From positions 827,353-891,352 of the forward strand of contig JAXMCK010000005.1 in assembly GCA_046349395.1 (NCBI GenBank): a DNA stretch of 64,000 nucleotides, given 5' to 3'. This document shows, one piece after another, positions 31,146 to 39,621 of this stretch. The number at the start of each line of letters is the position of its first letter. The first letter of the stretch is position 1. The translations under genes and the position numbers were made by a program. The stretch is from JAXMCK01 sp046349395. GTDB lineage: Bacteria; Pseudomonadota; Alphaproteobacteria; Geminicoccales; Geminicoccaceae. Below the pieces are notes generated by a model. It searched no databases. It was not told the origin of the DNA and was given only the letters and a program-made list of their open reading frames with translations.

Positions 31146-31511
31146 ATGGAAACGGCCAAATTACAGGCGAGCGCTCGTCGGGCCAGCAATCTTCTGAAGG
31201 CCATGAGCAATGAGCACCGGCTGCTGATACTCTGCCAACTGGTCGGAACCGAACGCTCGGTCGGCGAGCTCGTCCGCCTCGTGGGGCTCAGCCAATCGGC
31301 ACTCTCGCAGCATCTCGCGCGGCTGCGGCGCGAGCGGATGGTCAAGACCCGGCGCGATGCGCAGACGATCTACTATTCCATCGCCTCCGACGAGGCATTG
31401 GCGTTGCTGAAGAGGCTGTACGAGATCTATTGCACCGACGTGGCTCACAACGGTGCCGCCAAGGATGCGCATGTCTGGCCGGACGGCCACGAGATCGAGC
31501 TTCGCCCCTGA
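31146..31511 (+). CDS. ArsR-family regulator, SqrR/BigR-like persulfide sensor
   Basis: A 121-residue winged-helix repressor with HTH LVRLVGLSQSALSQHLARLRRERMVKTRRDAQTIYY. Two cysteines, C30 (HRLLILCQL) and C96 (RLYEIYC), are 66 residues apart, the same spacing as C41 and C107 of Rhodobacter SqrR. In SqrR and BigR these form an intramolecular polysulfide bridge in the presence of sulfane sulfur, and the repressor leaves DNA. No metal-site motif of classical ArsR (CVC) is present. It lies between a TsuA-like transporter and a TIGR02186 protein, which it may control. Confidence 0.88.
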   Translation: METAKLQASARRASNLLKAMSNEHRLLILCQLVGTERSVGELVRLVGLSQSALSQHLARLRRERMVKTRRDAQTIYYSIASDEALALLKRLYEIYCTDVAHNGAAKDAHVWPDGHEIELRP

Positions 31512-32292
31512 TCCAGGATCGGCACCCCGTTTCCGCAGGATTCGTCGCGGGGCGGTAGCCGCAGGTTTCCTCGTCCTGCTCTTCGGAACCCTGTCGGCGC
31601 GGGCGGCCACCTTCGTCGCCGACCTCTCCGACCATATCATCGCGATCACGACGGCCTTCTCGGGGGCCGATGTCCTGCTGTTCGGAGCCGTCGACAGCCC
31701 CGGCGACGTGGTCGTCCTGATCAAGGGGGACGCGCGCGACACCGAGGTGCGCCGGAAGGCACCCGTCGGCCCGATCTGGATCAACACGCGCTCGGTAACC
31801 TTTCGCGACGTTCCGGAGTTCTACGCCGTGGCGGCGACCCGGCCGCTGAACGAGATCGCACCGCCGGCCGAATTGGCGCGTTATCAGATCGGACCCGAGA
31901 ATCTACGTCTGGAGCCGGTCGGCGGCACGACCATCGACGGTGCGACCGCCGCACAGTTCCGTCAGGCACTGATCCGGCGCAAGCAGCAGCAGGGCATGTT
32001 CCCGAAGGAGCCCGGACTGATCACCTTCCTCGGCGACACCCTCTTCCGCACGCGTATCGCCTTTCCGGCGAACGTGCCCCCCGGCTTCTATAGCGTCGAG
32101 GTGCTGAAGTTCGAGGACGGGGCCGTCACCGCCGCACAGACGACCTCGCTCCAGGTCGGCAAGACCGGCCTGGAAGCCGACCTCTACGGCTTCGCCCTGC
32201 ACCAGCCGATGCTCTACGGCATCGCCTCGATCGTGCTGGCCGTCGGCGCCGGCTGGGTCGCCAGCGTCGCCTTCGGGCGGGGTGCGGCATGA
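31471..32292 (+). CDS. TIGR02186-type alphaproteobacterial membrane protein
   Basis: A protein of about 273 residues with a signal sequence (RRIRRGAVAAGFLVLLFGTLSARA), a periplasmic domain starting ATFVADLSDHIIAITTAFSGADVLLFGAVDSPGDVVVLIKG, and one C-terminal transmembrane helix (MLYGIASIVLAVGAGWVASVAFG). This fits TIGR02186, a family I know only from alphaproteobacteria and whose function is unknown; members often lie near sulfur or cytochrome genes. I chose the ATG at 31471 with AAGG six bases upstream, which overlaps the end of the ArsR gene by 41 bp. Its stop overlaps the following start as ATGA. The exact start is uncertain by a few codons. Confidence 0.85.
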   Translation: MSGRTATRSSFAPDPGSAPRFRRIRRGAVAAGFLVLLFGTLSARAATFVADLSDHIIAITTAFSGADVLLFGAVDSPGDVVVLIKGDARDTEVRRKAPVGPIWINTRSVTFRDVPEFYAVAATRPLNEIAPPAELARYQIGPENLRLEPVGGTTIDGATAAQFRQALIRRKQQQGMFPKEPGLITFLGDTLFRTRIAFPANVPPGFYSVEVLKFEDGAVTAAQTTSLQVGKTGLEADLYGFALHQPMLYGIASIVLAVGAGWVASVAFGRGAA

Positions 32293-32768
32293 CCCTCACG
32301 GCACAGGAGCTTCGCGTCTTCCTCGTCGTCGTCGACGAGACGGAGGAGATGCGTAACGCGCTGCGCTACGCCTGCCGCCGCGCACAGCGCACAGCGGGAC
32401 GCGTGGCGCTGCTCTACGTGATCGACACGGCCGAGTTCCAGCAGTGGTTGGGTGTGGGCCGCGTCATGGAGGACGAGGCGCGTGCCCAGGCCGAGCAGCG
32501 GATGCAGGCCCTGGCGACCGAGGTGTTCAACCAGACCGGCAGCATGCCCACGGTCCATATCCGCGAGGGCAAGCGGACCGACGAACTCTACAAGCTGCTG
32601 CACGAGGAGCCGACGATCTCGCTCCTCGTCATGGCGACGGCGACGGGCGGCAGCAGCCCCGGGCCGCTCGTCACCTCCATCATGGGCCAGTTCGGCCGCA
32701 AGGTCCGGGTACCCGTCACCCTGGTTCCGGGCGAATTGACCGTCGAGGAGATCGAGGCGCTGACCTGA
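32289..32768 (+). CDS. Universal stress protein, UspA family
   Basis: A 159-residue cytoplasmic UspA-fold protein. FLVVVDETEEMRNALRYACRRAQRTAGRVALLYVID is the N-terminal strand-helix unit, and LLVMATATGGSSPGPLVTSIMGQFGRKVRVPVTLVPG is the C-terminal block that carries a glycine-rich nucleotide-binding-like loop. The start overlaps the TIGR02186 gene as ATGA, a pairing that suggests co-expression, perhaps under the persulfide sensor. It converges with the amidase gene. Confidence 0.88.
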   Translation: MTLTAQELRVFLVVVDETEEMRNALRYACRRAQRTAGRVALLYVIDTAEFQQWLGVGRVMEDEARAQAEQRMQALATEVFNQTGSMPTVHIREGKRTDELYKLLHEEPTISLLVMATATGGSSPGPLVTSIMGQFGRKVRVPVTLVPGELTVEEIEALT

Positions 32769-32772
32769 GCGG

Positions 32773-33651
32773 TCAGACGGCGGGTTCGCCGCCGTCCAGG
32801 CTCAGCACGGGCACGTAGAGGTCGGGCCGCCGGTCGCGGAAGAGGCCCCAGCCGGCCCGCCGCTCGGCGATCTGGTCGAGATCGAACGTGGCGACGAGCA
32901 CGCCTTCCTCCGTCCGCGACGCCACCTGCGCCAGTCCGCCGAACTCGTCGGTGATGAAGGACGAGCCGTAGAAGGTGAGGCTGCAGATGTCGCCGGTCTC
33001 GGTGCCGATGCGGTTCGAGGCGACGATCGGCACCATGTTGGCCGCAGCCTGGCCCTGCATCACCCGCTGCCAGTGCGGACAGCTGTCGTAGGCCGGGTCG
33101 AGGGGCTCGGAGCCGATGGCGGTGGGATAGAGGATCAGTTCCGCACCCATCAACGCCATGACACGGGCACTCTCCGGGAACCACTGGTCCCAGCAGATGC
33201 CGATACCGATCCGGCCGTGCCGGGTCTGCCAGACGCGGAAACCGGTGTCGCCCGGGCTGAAGAAGAACTTCTCCTCGTAGCCGACCCCGTCCGGAATGTG
33301 GCTCTTGCGGTAGACGCCCAGCACCCTGCCGTCGGCGTCGATCACGGCCACCGAGTTGAAGTAGGCGTTGTTGGCCCGCTCGAAGAAGCTGATCGGCAGC
33401 ACGACGTCCAATTCGGACGCGAGCCGGCTCATCCTTGCAAGTAGTGGATGGCCCTCGAACGGGTGCGCCAAGGCGAAATGCTTGCTGCGCGGTTCCTTGC
33501 AGAAGTAGGGCGTCTCGAACAGCTCCTGCAGGAGCACGATCTGAGCGCCGCGACGCGCGGCTTCCCGCACGAGCCTTTCCGCCCGTCCGACATTGCCGTC
33601 GCGGTCCCATTCGCAGGCCATCTGCGTGGCTGCGACAGTGACCTCACGCAT
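32773..33651 (-). CDS. aguB: N-carbamoylputrescine amidase
   Basis: A nitrilase-superfamily amidohydrolase of 292 residues that hydrolyses N-carbamoylputrescine to putrescine, CO2 and ammonia in the agmatine route. The Glu-Lys-Cys triad is intact: E43 (LLQELFETPYF), K116 (YRKSHIPDG) and C153 (GICWDQWFPESARVMAL). The substrate-specific stretches YFNSVAVIDADG, FSPGDTGF and LYPTAIGSEP are typical of AguB. No agmatine deiminase (aguA) is in the window. It lies 73 bp downstream of the Rieske oxygenase gene and may share its transcript. Confidence 0.93.
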   Translation of the reverse strand: MREVTVAATQMACEWDRDGNVGRAERLVREAARRGAQIVLLQELFETPYFCKEPRSKHFALAHPFEGHPLLARMSRLASELDVVLPISFFERANNAYFNSVAVIDADGRVLGVYRKSHIPDGVGYEEKFFFSPGDTGFRVWQTRHGRIGIGICWDQWFPESARVMALMGAELILYPTAIGSEPLDPAYDSCPHWQRVMQGQAAANMVPIVASNRIGTETGDICSLTFYGSSFITDEFGGLAQVASRTEEGVLVATFDLDQIAERRAGWGLFRDRRPDLYVPVLSLDGGEPAV

Positions 33652-33724
33652 CGCGCGTCCCCGCCCATCCGAACTACAGCACCGTCTTCGCAGTGAAGCA
33701 GGGCAGTGGCAAGGTCGCGCTGTT

Positions 33725-34963
33725 CTACTCCGCGGCGATCGCCAGCCCCGGCGTCTGCAGGCGTGCCGTCATCTCGCCGCAGTACCAGTCGACGAAATTG
33801 CGCACGCCCACCTCGATTACCCCGCTGTAGGGCCCCGGCACGTAGGCCTTGGAGGACACGCCCGCCTGGGTGATCTCGACGAGATGACGGTCCTGGTCGT
33901 TGGTCGCCGTCCAGACCTCGGTCAGCCGCGTCACGTCGTAGTCGACGCCCTCGACGGCGTCGGCGTGGACGAGCCACTTGGTCGTCACGAGGCTCTGCGT
34001 CGGCGACAGGGGGAGCACCCGGAAGGTCACGACGTGGTCGCTGCCGAGATGGTTCCAGCTGTTGGGCAGGCTCAGCATGCGCACCGAGCCGAGGTCCGGA
34101 TCCGTCAGCTTGCCCAGAAGCTTCGTGCTGGCGAGCTTGCCGTCCATGGTCATGGCCAGCGCACCCTTGATGTAGGGCAGGCGCACGGCGCGGTAGCGGA
34201 GGTGGTGCGGAGTCGGCAGGTAGGGCAGGCCCAGGGCCGTCCAGTCCGCGTACTTCCGTTCCAGCAGGCCGCCGAACTCCGGATCGGCGCGCGGATCGTC
34301 GACCGCGTCATACTCGGCCAGCGTCTCGCAGAGTTCGGGATGGGAGCCCGCGCAGTGATAGCACTCGCGGTTGTTCTCCATCACGAGCTTCCAGTTGCCC
34401 TCCTCGACGATGCTGCTCTCGAAGGCGACCTTGCAGCGGTCGATCTCGACCGGGAGCAGGAACGGCAGGACGTCGCGGCGGAAGTCCTCGATCGGCGGCG
34501 GCTCATCGGCCAGCGACAGGAACAGCCAGCCGCCCACGTTCTCGATCGCGATCGGCTTCAGCGCGAAGGCTGACGGGTCGAAGTCCTCGCCCATGTGGCG
34601 GGCCTTGGCCAGCCGGCCGTCGAGGTCGTAGCTCCACTGGTGATAGGAGCACACGAGACGCGCCGCCCTGCCCTTCTCGCCGAGGCAGATCCGGGCACCG
34701 CGGTGGCGGCACACATTGTGGAAGGCGCGGATCGCACCGTCCCGGCCGCGCAGCACGATCGCCGACTCGCTGGCGATGTCGACCTTCATCCAGCGGCCGG
34801 GCTCCGGGATCTCGCAGGACAGACCGACGAAGATCCAGCCTTTGTGCCAGATCTCATCCACCTCCAGGGCATACAGCTCGGGATCGGTGTAAAACTCGCG
34901 CTGCAGGCTGAAATCGGGGCGCCGGGCGGCGAGCAGCCCCAGCATCCTCGTGGCGGCGGACAT
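33725..34963 (-). CDS. Rieske non-heme iron oxygenase alpha subunit, GbcA-like
   Basis: A 412-residue ring-hydroxylating-type oxygenase. The Rieske [2Fe-2S] site is C85-R-H87...C105-S-Y-H108, and the mononuclear iron site is in ENNRECYHCAGSHPEL (H203, H208) with a conserved Asp further on. The NNRECYHC-GSHPEL form is typical of the quaternary-amine group, such as glycine-betaine monooxygenase GbcA and stachydrine demethylase, rather than of aromatic dioxygenases. The reductase partner (GbcB) is not in the window. I chose the ATG at 34963 because the longer frame adds 17 unsupported residues. An N-demethylation role is likely; the substrate is not certain. Confidence 0.85.
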   Translation of the reverse strand: MSAATRMLGLLAARRPDFSLQREFYTDPELYALEVDEIWHKGWIFVGLSCEIPEPGRWMKVDIASESAIVLRGRDGAIRAFHNVCRHRGARICLGEKGRAARLVCSYHQWSYDLDGRLAKARHMGEDFDPSAFALKPIAIENVGGWLFLSLADEPPPIEDFRRDVLPFLLPVEIDRCKVAFESSIVEEGNWKLVMENNRECYHCAGSHPELCETLAEYDAVDDPRADPEFGGLLERKYADWTALGLPYLPTPHHLRYRAVRLPYIKGALAMTMDGKLASTKLLGKLTDPDLGSVRMLSLPNSWNHLGSDHVVTFRVLPLSPTQSLVTTKWLVHADAVEGVDYDVTRLTEVWTATNDQDRHLVEITQAGVSSKAYVPGPYSGVIEVGVRNFVDWYCGEMTARLQTPGLAIAAE

Positions 34964-35158
34964 GGCGCAGATCCTGGTCGAAGGCACTGGGCCGTTCCGG
35001 CCCGATCGCACCACGCGCTATCAACCCGCACTCGAACCCACCTGCCGCGCCGAGCCGCCGGCTTGCGTGTTTGCGACAAGAGCGTCGCGAAGATCATTGT
35101 CTAGCGGCGGCGTGCTCCCTATCGCCTGTCTACCGACGACAGCAGAGGCGATGGGATC

Positions 35159-36100
35159 GTGAGCACCGGGCTGATCGCGCTGATCGACGACGTCGTCGGC
35201 ATCGCCAAGCTGACGGCAGCGTCGCTCGACGACGCCACCGCCCAGGCCGCACGGGCCGGCGTCAAGGCCGCAGGCCTCGTCGTCGACGACACCGCCGTCA
35301 CCCCGCGCTACGTGACCGGCTTCGCGGCCGAGCGCGAACTGCCGATCATCGGCCGGATCGCGCTCGGCTCGCTCAAGAACAAGCTGCTCATCCTGATGCC
35401 GGCGGCCCTCATCCTGAGCCTCCTGGCGCCCTGGGTGATCACGCCGCTGCTCATGCTGGGCGGCGCCTATCTCTGCTTCGAGGGTGCCGAAAAGGTCCTG
35501 GAGGCGCTGCGGCCGCACGCCCCCGATGACACCGAGGTGCCGGTCGCGCGCAGCAAAGCCGACGTACGCGCGGAGGAGGAGCGACGAGTGGCGGGCGCTG
35601 TCCGCACCGATCTCATCCTGTCCGCCGAGATCATGGCGATCACGCTGGCCAGCGTCGCAGAGGCGTCCTTCGCCACACGTGTGTTCGTCCTCGTCGTCGT
35701 CGGCATCGGCATCACGGCTGCCGTCTATGGCGTTGTGGCGCTCATCGTGAAGGCCGACGACGCCGGCTTGGCGCTGGCGCGCTCCGACTCGTCGCTCGTC
35801 CGAGGTATTGGGCGCCTCATCGTGCGGGGCATGCCGGGCTTCCTGAAGCTGCTCACCATCGTCGGCACGGCTGCCATGCTCTGGGTCGGCGGCGGCATCG
35901 TGCTCCACGGCCTGGAGCATTACGGCCTGGACGTCCTCACCCACCCGATCGAGCAGGCCGGCGAACTGGCAGCTTCGGCAGCGGGCGCACTCGGGCCGGC
36001 CGCGGCCTGGCTCACCTCCGCCGCGGCATCGGGGGTATTCGGCCTCGTCCTCGGTGCGCTGATCGTGCCCGTGGCGACACGCCTGCTACCCGGTCACTGA
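35159..36100 (+). CDS. DUF808 (YedI-like) inner-membrane protein
   Basis: A 313-residue membrane protein with about five to six transmembrane segments. The opening STGLIALIDDVVGIAKLTAASLDDATAQAARAGVKAAGLVVDDTAVTPRYVTGF is the DUF808 hallmark, followed by LPIIGRIALGSLKNKLLILMPAALILS. Function is unknown for the family. The GTG at 35159 is the best start. It is divergent from the Rieske gene and converges with a LysE-family gene, 5 bp from its end. Confidence 0.88.
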   Translation: MSTGLIALIDDVVGIAKLTAASLDDATAQAARAGVKAAGLVVDDTAVTPRYVTGFAAERELPIIGRIALGSLKNKLLILMPAALILSLLAPWVITPLLMLGGAYLCFEGAEKVLEALRPHAPDDTEVPVARSKADVRAEEERRVAGAVRTDLILSAEIMAITLASVAEASFATRVFVLVVVGIGITAAVYGVVALIVKADDAGLALARSDSSLVRGIGRLIVRGMPGFLKLLTIVGTAAMLWVGGGIVLHGLEHYGLDVLTHPIEQAGELAASAAGALGPAAAWLTSAAASGVFGLVLGALIVPVATRLLPGH

Positions 36101-36105
36101 TCCCG

Positions 36106-36717
36106 CTACTTCGCCGCGATCGCGACCGCGGCGCCCGCCATCACCGAAGCACTCGTCCGGTTGGCGATCCTGAGCGCCGGGGCACTGCGCAGAAGATGCC
36201 GCGCACGGGCGGCCAACAGCGACCAGCCGAGATCGACGGCGATCAGCACCACGAGCACCGTCAGGGTGAGCTCGGCCCACTCTGCGAGACCGATCCGGTG
36301 CAGGTCGATGAGCGTGGGTACCAGGGCCAGGTAGAAGACCATGATCTTCGGGTTGCCCAGCGTCACCGCGAGACCCGCCAGGAACATGCGCCAGGGGCGT
36401 TGTGCGGCCGGCAGGCTCGATGCCGAAGGATCGACGGGTGCCCGCCACATCGTCCAGGCGAGATAGAGCAGATAAAGGACGCCCAGCCACTTCAGCATCA
36501 CGAACAGGCCGTGGAAGGTCTGTGCCACCACGGCGAGGCCGGTCACCGTGAGCGTCAGCCAGACGATCTCGCCGATCCACATCGCCGCCAGGAACGGCAG
36601 GACCTCCCGCACGCCGCTCGTCAGCACTCGGGCGACAAGAGCTGCGATGCTGGGCCCGGGCGATCCGGCTGCAACGCCCAGCGCCAGCGCGAAAACGAGA
36701 AGGGCCGACCAGGTCAT
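36106..36717 (-). CDS. LysE/RhtB-family exporter (first copy)
   Basis: A 203-residue protein with six predicted transmembrane helices. LVFALALGVAAGSPGPSIAALVARVLTSGVREVLPFLAAMWIGEIVWL is the LysE-type opening (with the conserved PGP), and AGLAVTLGNPKIMVFYLALVPTL is the central NPK motif. The family exports amino acids or derivatives. A second, clearly distinct LysE-family gene lies at 39622. The substrate is unknown. Confidence 0.9.
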   Translation of the reverse strand: MTWSALLVFALALGVAAGSPGPSIAALVARVLTSGVREVLPFLAAMWIGEIVWLTLTVTGLAVVAQTFHGLFVMLKWLGVLYLLYLAWTMWRAPVDPSASSLPAAQRPWRMFLAGLAVTLGNPKIMVFYLALVPTLIDLHRIGLAEWAELTLTVLVVLIAVDLGWSLLAARARHLLRSAPALRIANRTSASVMAGAAVAIAAK

Positions 36718-36796
36718 CGATGCGCTCCGCGGAAGCCTCCGTGGCAGCCATCGCCTGCCCGAGCCCTCCAGCCAAGCGCGGAGTGGGCGGGCGGCC

Positions 36797-36988
36797 TCAG
36801 TCTTTCTTCGTCTTGTGCTCTGGCTTGCCCTTGCGCTTGGTCGAGGCCATGCGCTCCAGTTCCGTCTCGCTCATCGACTCCTCCATCGACTTGGAGGGGC
36901 CTTTCAGCTCGCTCTTCGGCGTCTCGCCCCGCTTGGCCGAGAGTGCTGCTCCGGCCGCCTTCTGCTGCGCTGCTGACTTCGCCGGCAT
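36797..36988 (-). CDS. Small basic DUF3008 protein
   Basis: A 63-residue, lysine-rich protein: PAKSAAQQKAAGAALSAKRG at the N-terminus and MSETELERMASTKRKGKPEH at the C-terminus, the full-length pattern of DUF3008. The family is widespread in alphaproteobacteria with unknown function; its composition suggests a nucleic-acid-associated or disordered protein. Larger frames overlapping it on the same strand are not real. Confidence 0.88.
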   Translation of the reverse strand: MPAKSAAQQKAAGAALSAKRGETPKSELKGPSKSMEESMSETELERMASTKRKGKPEHKTKKD

Positions 36989-37056
36989 GATCGGATCTCC
37001 CGTGCAGGTGACCCGTACAACGGCAGGGTCCGTCGGCCCGTTCCTGAACGTGAGCC

Positions 37057-37752
37057 TCAGGCCGGCCGGCTGAAATCGCCCGGGCTGTGCGCCGTGGCGC
37101 GCCAGGCGTCGGTTCGTTCCGGCTTCGCCGCCGCCAGGGCACGCCGCACACCCTCCGCGTCGTAGTCCTGGGCGTAGGCCGGCGTGCCGGGCTGCTGCCG
37201 CCACGACTCGTCGATCGTCCCGGCATCGACCGGGTCGAACCCCAGCTCGTCGACGAGCGCCATGACCCTGGCCTTCGCCGCCGGATCGTCGCCGGCCACC
37301 GGCAGGGCGATACGACCGGCTACGCCCTTCGGCTTTCCCTGGTCCTGCAGGTGCAGCGCATAGATATTGTTGAAGGTCTTCACCACCGGCCGACCGAGTT
37401 GCTGCGAGACCCAGCGGCTCTCGGTTGCCCCCTGCTCGATGCCGTCGATCCGGCCGTCGCGCTGGCGCGGGTAGTAATTGCCTGTATCGATCACAACGAC
37501 ATCGTCCGACACGCCGGCGAACAGGTCGTTCGGCAGATGCGCGATGTTCCGCTGCGGTATGGTGACGATCACGATGTCGCCGGCCCGGGCCGCTTCTCGC
37601 ACCGTCACGGCCTTGGCACCCGTCTCGGCGGCAAGCGCGCGCAGCGAGGCGGGTCCCCGCGAGTTGGCGACGGACACGTCGTGTCCCAGCGCACGAAGGC
37701 GCCGGGTCAGCGCGCCGCCGATATTGCCGGCGCCGATGATGCCGATCCGCAT
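37057..37752 (-). CDS. NADP-dependent oxidoreductase, coenzyme-F420-reductase-like (NpdG family)
   Basis: A 231-residue protein with an N-terminal Rossmann fold (MRIGIIGAGNIGGALTRRLRALGHDVSVANSRGP) and the family blocks IVIVTIPQRNIAHLPNDLF, VVIDTGNYYPRQRDGRI and VVKTFNNIYALHL. This group is the 'NAD(P)-binding domain, F420-dependent-like' family common in bacteria that lack F420, so a different partner is likely. I chose the ATG at 37752; the longer frame adds 22 residues of poor composition. The reaction is unknown. Confidence 0.85.
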   Translation of the reverse strand: MRIGIIGAGNIGGALTRRLRALGHDVSVANSRGPASLRALAAETGAKAVTVREAARAGDIVIVTIPQRNIAHLPNDLFAGVSDDVVVIDTGNYYPRQRDGRIDGIEQGATESRWVSQQLGRPVVKTFNNIYALHLQDQGKPKGVAGRIALPVAGDDPAAKARVMALVDELGFDPVDAGTIDESWRQQPGTPAYAQDYDAEGVRRALAAAKPERTDAWRATAHSPGDFSRPA

Positions 37753-37965
37753 GCTCAACTCCACCCTGACCAGAGGAGATTTTCGCCATACGCTGCGCGC
37801 CGGAGAGCCTACGGTCAACGCTCGTCGCGGAATGCCTCACGGCACCCCATAGCGTCGGTGCGGTCACATCGCCGGCCACACCGCACCGCCTGGGCCGCTC
37901 CTCGCTTGCGCCACCCCGTCACCCTGGGTACCAGCCTCGGTGGTGACCAGAGTGGAGAGACCGTG

Positions 37966-38436
37966 ATGCCAGCCCGCCGCGCGCGTGTCGGGGCCCTTCT
38001 GGCAGTGCTGCCGGCGCTGATCGGTCTCTCCGGCTGCGTCGACATGTTCACCAACGCCGCCCCGGCGAACGCGCCCGTGTGGCGTGGCACCACCACGGCC
38101 GACGTCGGTGCGCATCCCCTGTGCGCACCCTTCACCTTCGCCGTGAACGTCTATCCCGAGACGCAGACCCAGCAGACCGTCGTCATGGGCCGGGCCCAGC
38201 CCGCCAGCTTCCAGGGCTTCAGCCCCTACTCCAAGGTCGTCGACTCCTGGTGGGTCGAAGGCGTGATCGAGGACAACAACACGGTCCTCTTCGAGCTCAA
38301 GCAGCAGCCGCCGAGCTGGCCCAGCGGAATCCGTCCCTACAGCTCGTGGCGCGGCGTTCGCGTCGGCGACAAGATCGTGGTGCGCGAGTTCGACGGCCGC
38401 TGCGCCAATCGGGAGCTGACCCTCACACCCGGATGA
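37966..38436 (+). CDS. Small lipoprotein
   Basis: A 156-residue protein with a lipoprotein signal: basic MPARRARVGA, hydrophobic LLAVLPALIG, and lipobox LSGC (C24). The mature part has an aromatic-rich segment (SFQGFSPYSKVVDSWWVEGVIEDNNTVLFEL). The start ATG has GGAGAG upstream. Its stop overlaps the start of the channel gene (ATGA), so the two are co-translated, an unusual pairing that suggests a linked role. I recognise no family for the mature domain. Confidence 0.75.
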   Translation: MPARRARVGALLAVLPALIGLSGCVDMFTNAAPANAPVWRGTTTADVGAHPLCAPFTFAVNVYPETQTQQTVVMGRAQPASFQGFSPYSKVVDSWWVEGVIEDNNTVLFELKQQPPSWPSGIRPYSSWRGVRVGDKIVVREFDGRCANRELTLTPG

Positions 38437-39617
38437 TGGCCGAGGTCCGGCCCGACGACGCCCGCCAGGTCGGGCTTCGCGTCTGGATCTACGAGCTTCT
38501 GGAGGACGAGGACGCGCCGCCGCGTCTGGCGACGATCGTTCGCCGCATCCTTCTGGCGCTGATCGTGCTCAGCGTCGCCGTCGCCGTCCTCGACACCATG
38601 CCGGCCATGGACCGGGCCGCCGGCACCTGGCTGCGGGCCATCGAGCATCTCTGCGTCGCCGTCTTCACCGTGGAGTACGCCCTGCGGGTCTGGACCGCGG
38701 TCGAGGACCGGGCCGGACGCTATGCCGATCCGCTCTGGGGGCGGCTCCGCTACATGGCGACACCGATGGCGATCATCGATCTGATCGCCATCCTGCCCTA
38801 CTATGTCGGGCTGCTGCTCCCGGTCGATCTCGTCATGCTGCGCGCCCTGCGCGTGCTGCGCATCCTGAAGGTCACCCGCTACTCGCGCGCACTCGCCACG
38901 TTCGAGGTGGTCCTGGTCAACGAGCGGCGGTCGCTGATGGCCGCCGCCTCCATCATGGCGATCGCGCTGCTCCTGGCCTCGGCCCTGCTCTACCACGCCG
39001 AACGCGACGCCCAGCCCGAGGCCTTCGGCTCCATACCCGCTGCCATGTGGTACGCCGTCATCACGCTCACCGCCGTCGGCTATGGCGACGTCGTGCCCAT
39101 CACGCCCCTGGGCCGCATCATCGGCGGCCTGACCGCCGTCACGGGCATCCTCATGCTGGCCCTGCCGACGGCCATCCTGGGGGCCGGCTTCACGCAGGAG
39201 ATCCAGAAGCGGAACTTCGCCACCACCGCGGCGATGGTCTCGCGGGTGCCGCTCTTCCGTCACCTCGCCCCGCCGCAGCTGGCGGAGCTGACCTCGCTGC
39301 TTCGGCCCCGCGTGCTGCCGGCGCGCTACACGGTCATGCGGGTCGGCGACCACCCGGACTACATGTACTTCGTCGACGAGGGCCGCGTGGTGCTGCGCTA
39401 CAAGGACAGACGCATCGAGCTCGGTCCCGGCGCCTCCTTCGGCGAGATGGCGCTGCTCGAAGGCACGCCGCGGCAGATCACGATCGTGACCCTCACCTCC
39501 TGCCGCCTCCTGGAGCTGCACGCCTCCGACCTGCACCGCCTCCTCGGCGCCGACCCGACGCTGCGCAAGACGCTGCTCGACGAGGCCCGCCGACGCCTCG
39601 GCATGGAAACGGTGTAG
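38433..39617 (+). CDS. Six-TM potassium channel with cyclic-nucleotide-binding domain
   Basis: A 394-residue MloK1-type channel. S1-S6 lie within about residues 35-255, with S4 RALRVLRILKVTRYSRAL (basic residues every third position), the pore helix and filter TLTAVGYGD (211-219) and S6. The C-terminal cyclic-nucleotide-binding domain (~275-380) has FGEMALLEGTPRQITI, including the Arg that binds the cyclic phosphate. The filter GYGD indicates K+ selectivity. It probably opens on cAMP binding. The ATG overlaps the lipoprotein stop. LysE-family gene 39622 follows after 4 bp. Confidence 0.9.
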   Translation: MMAEVRPDDARQVGLRVWIYELLEDEDAPPRLATIVRRILLALIVLSVAVAVLDTMPAMDRAAGTWLRAIEHLCVAVFTVEYALRVWTAVEDRAGRYADPLWGRLRYMATPMAIIDLIAILPYYVGLLLPVDLVMLRALRVLRILKVTRYSRALATFEVVLVNERRSLMAAASIMAIALLLASALLYHAERDAQPEAFGSIPAAMWYAVITLTAVGYGDVVPITPLGRIIGGLTAVTGILMLALPTAILGAGFTQEIQKRNFATTAAMVSRVPLFRHLAPPQLAELTSLLRPRVLPARYTVMRVGDHPDYMYFVDEGRVVLRYKDRRIELGPGASFGEMALLEGTPRQITIVTLTSCRLLELHASDLHRLLGADPTLRKTLLDEARRRLGMETV

Positions 39618-39621
39618 AGAC

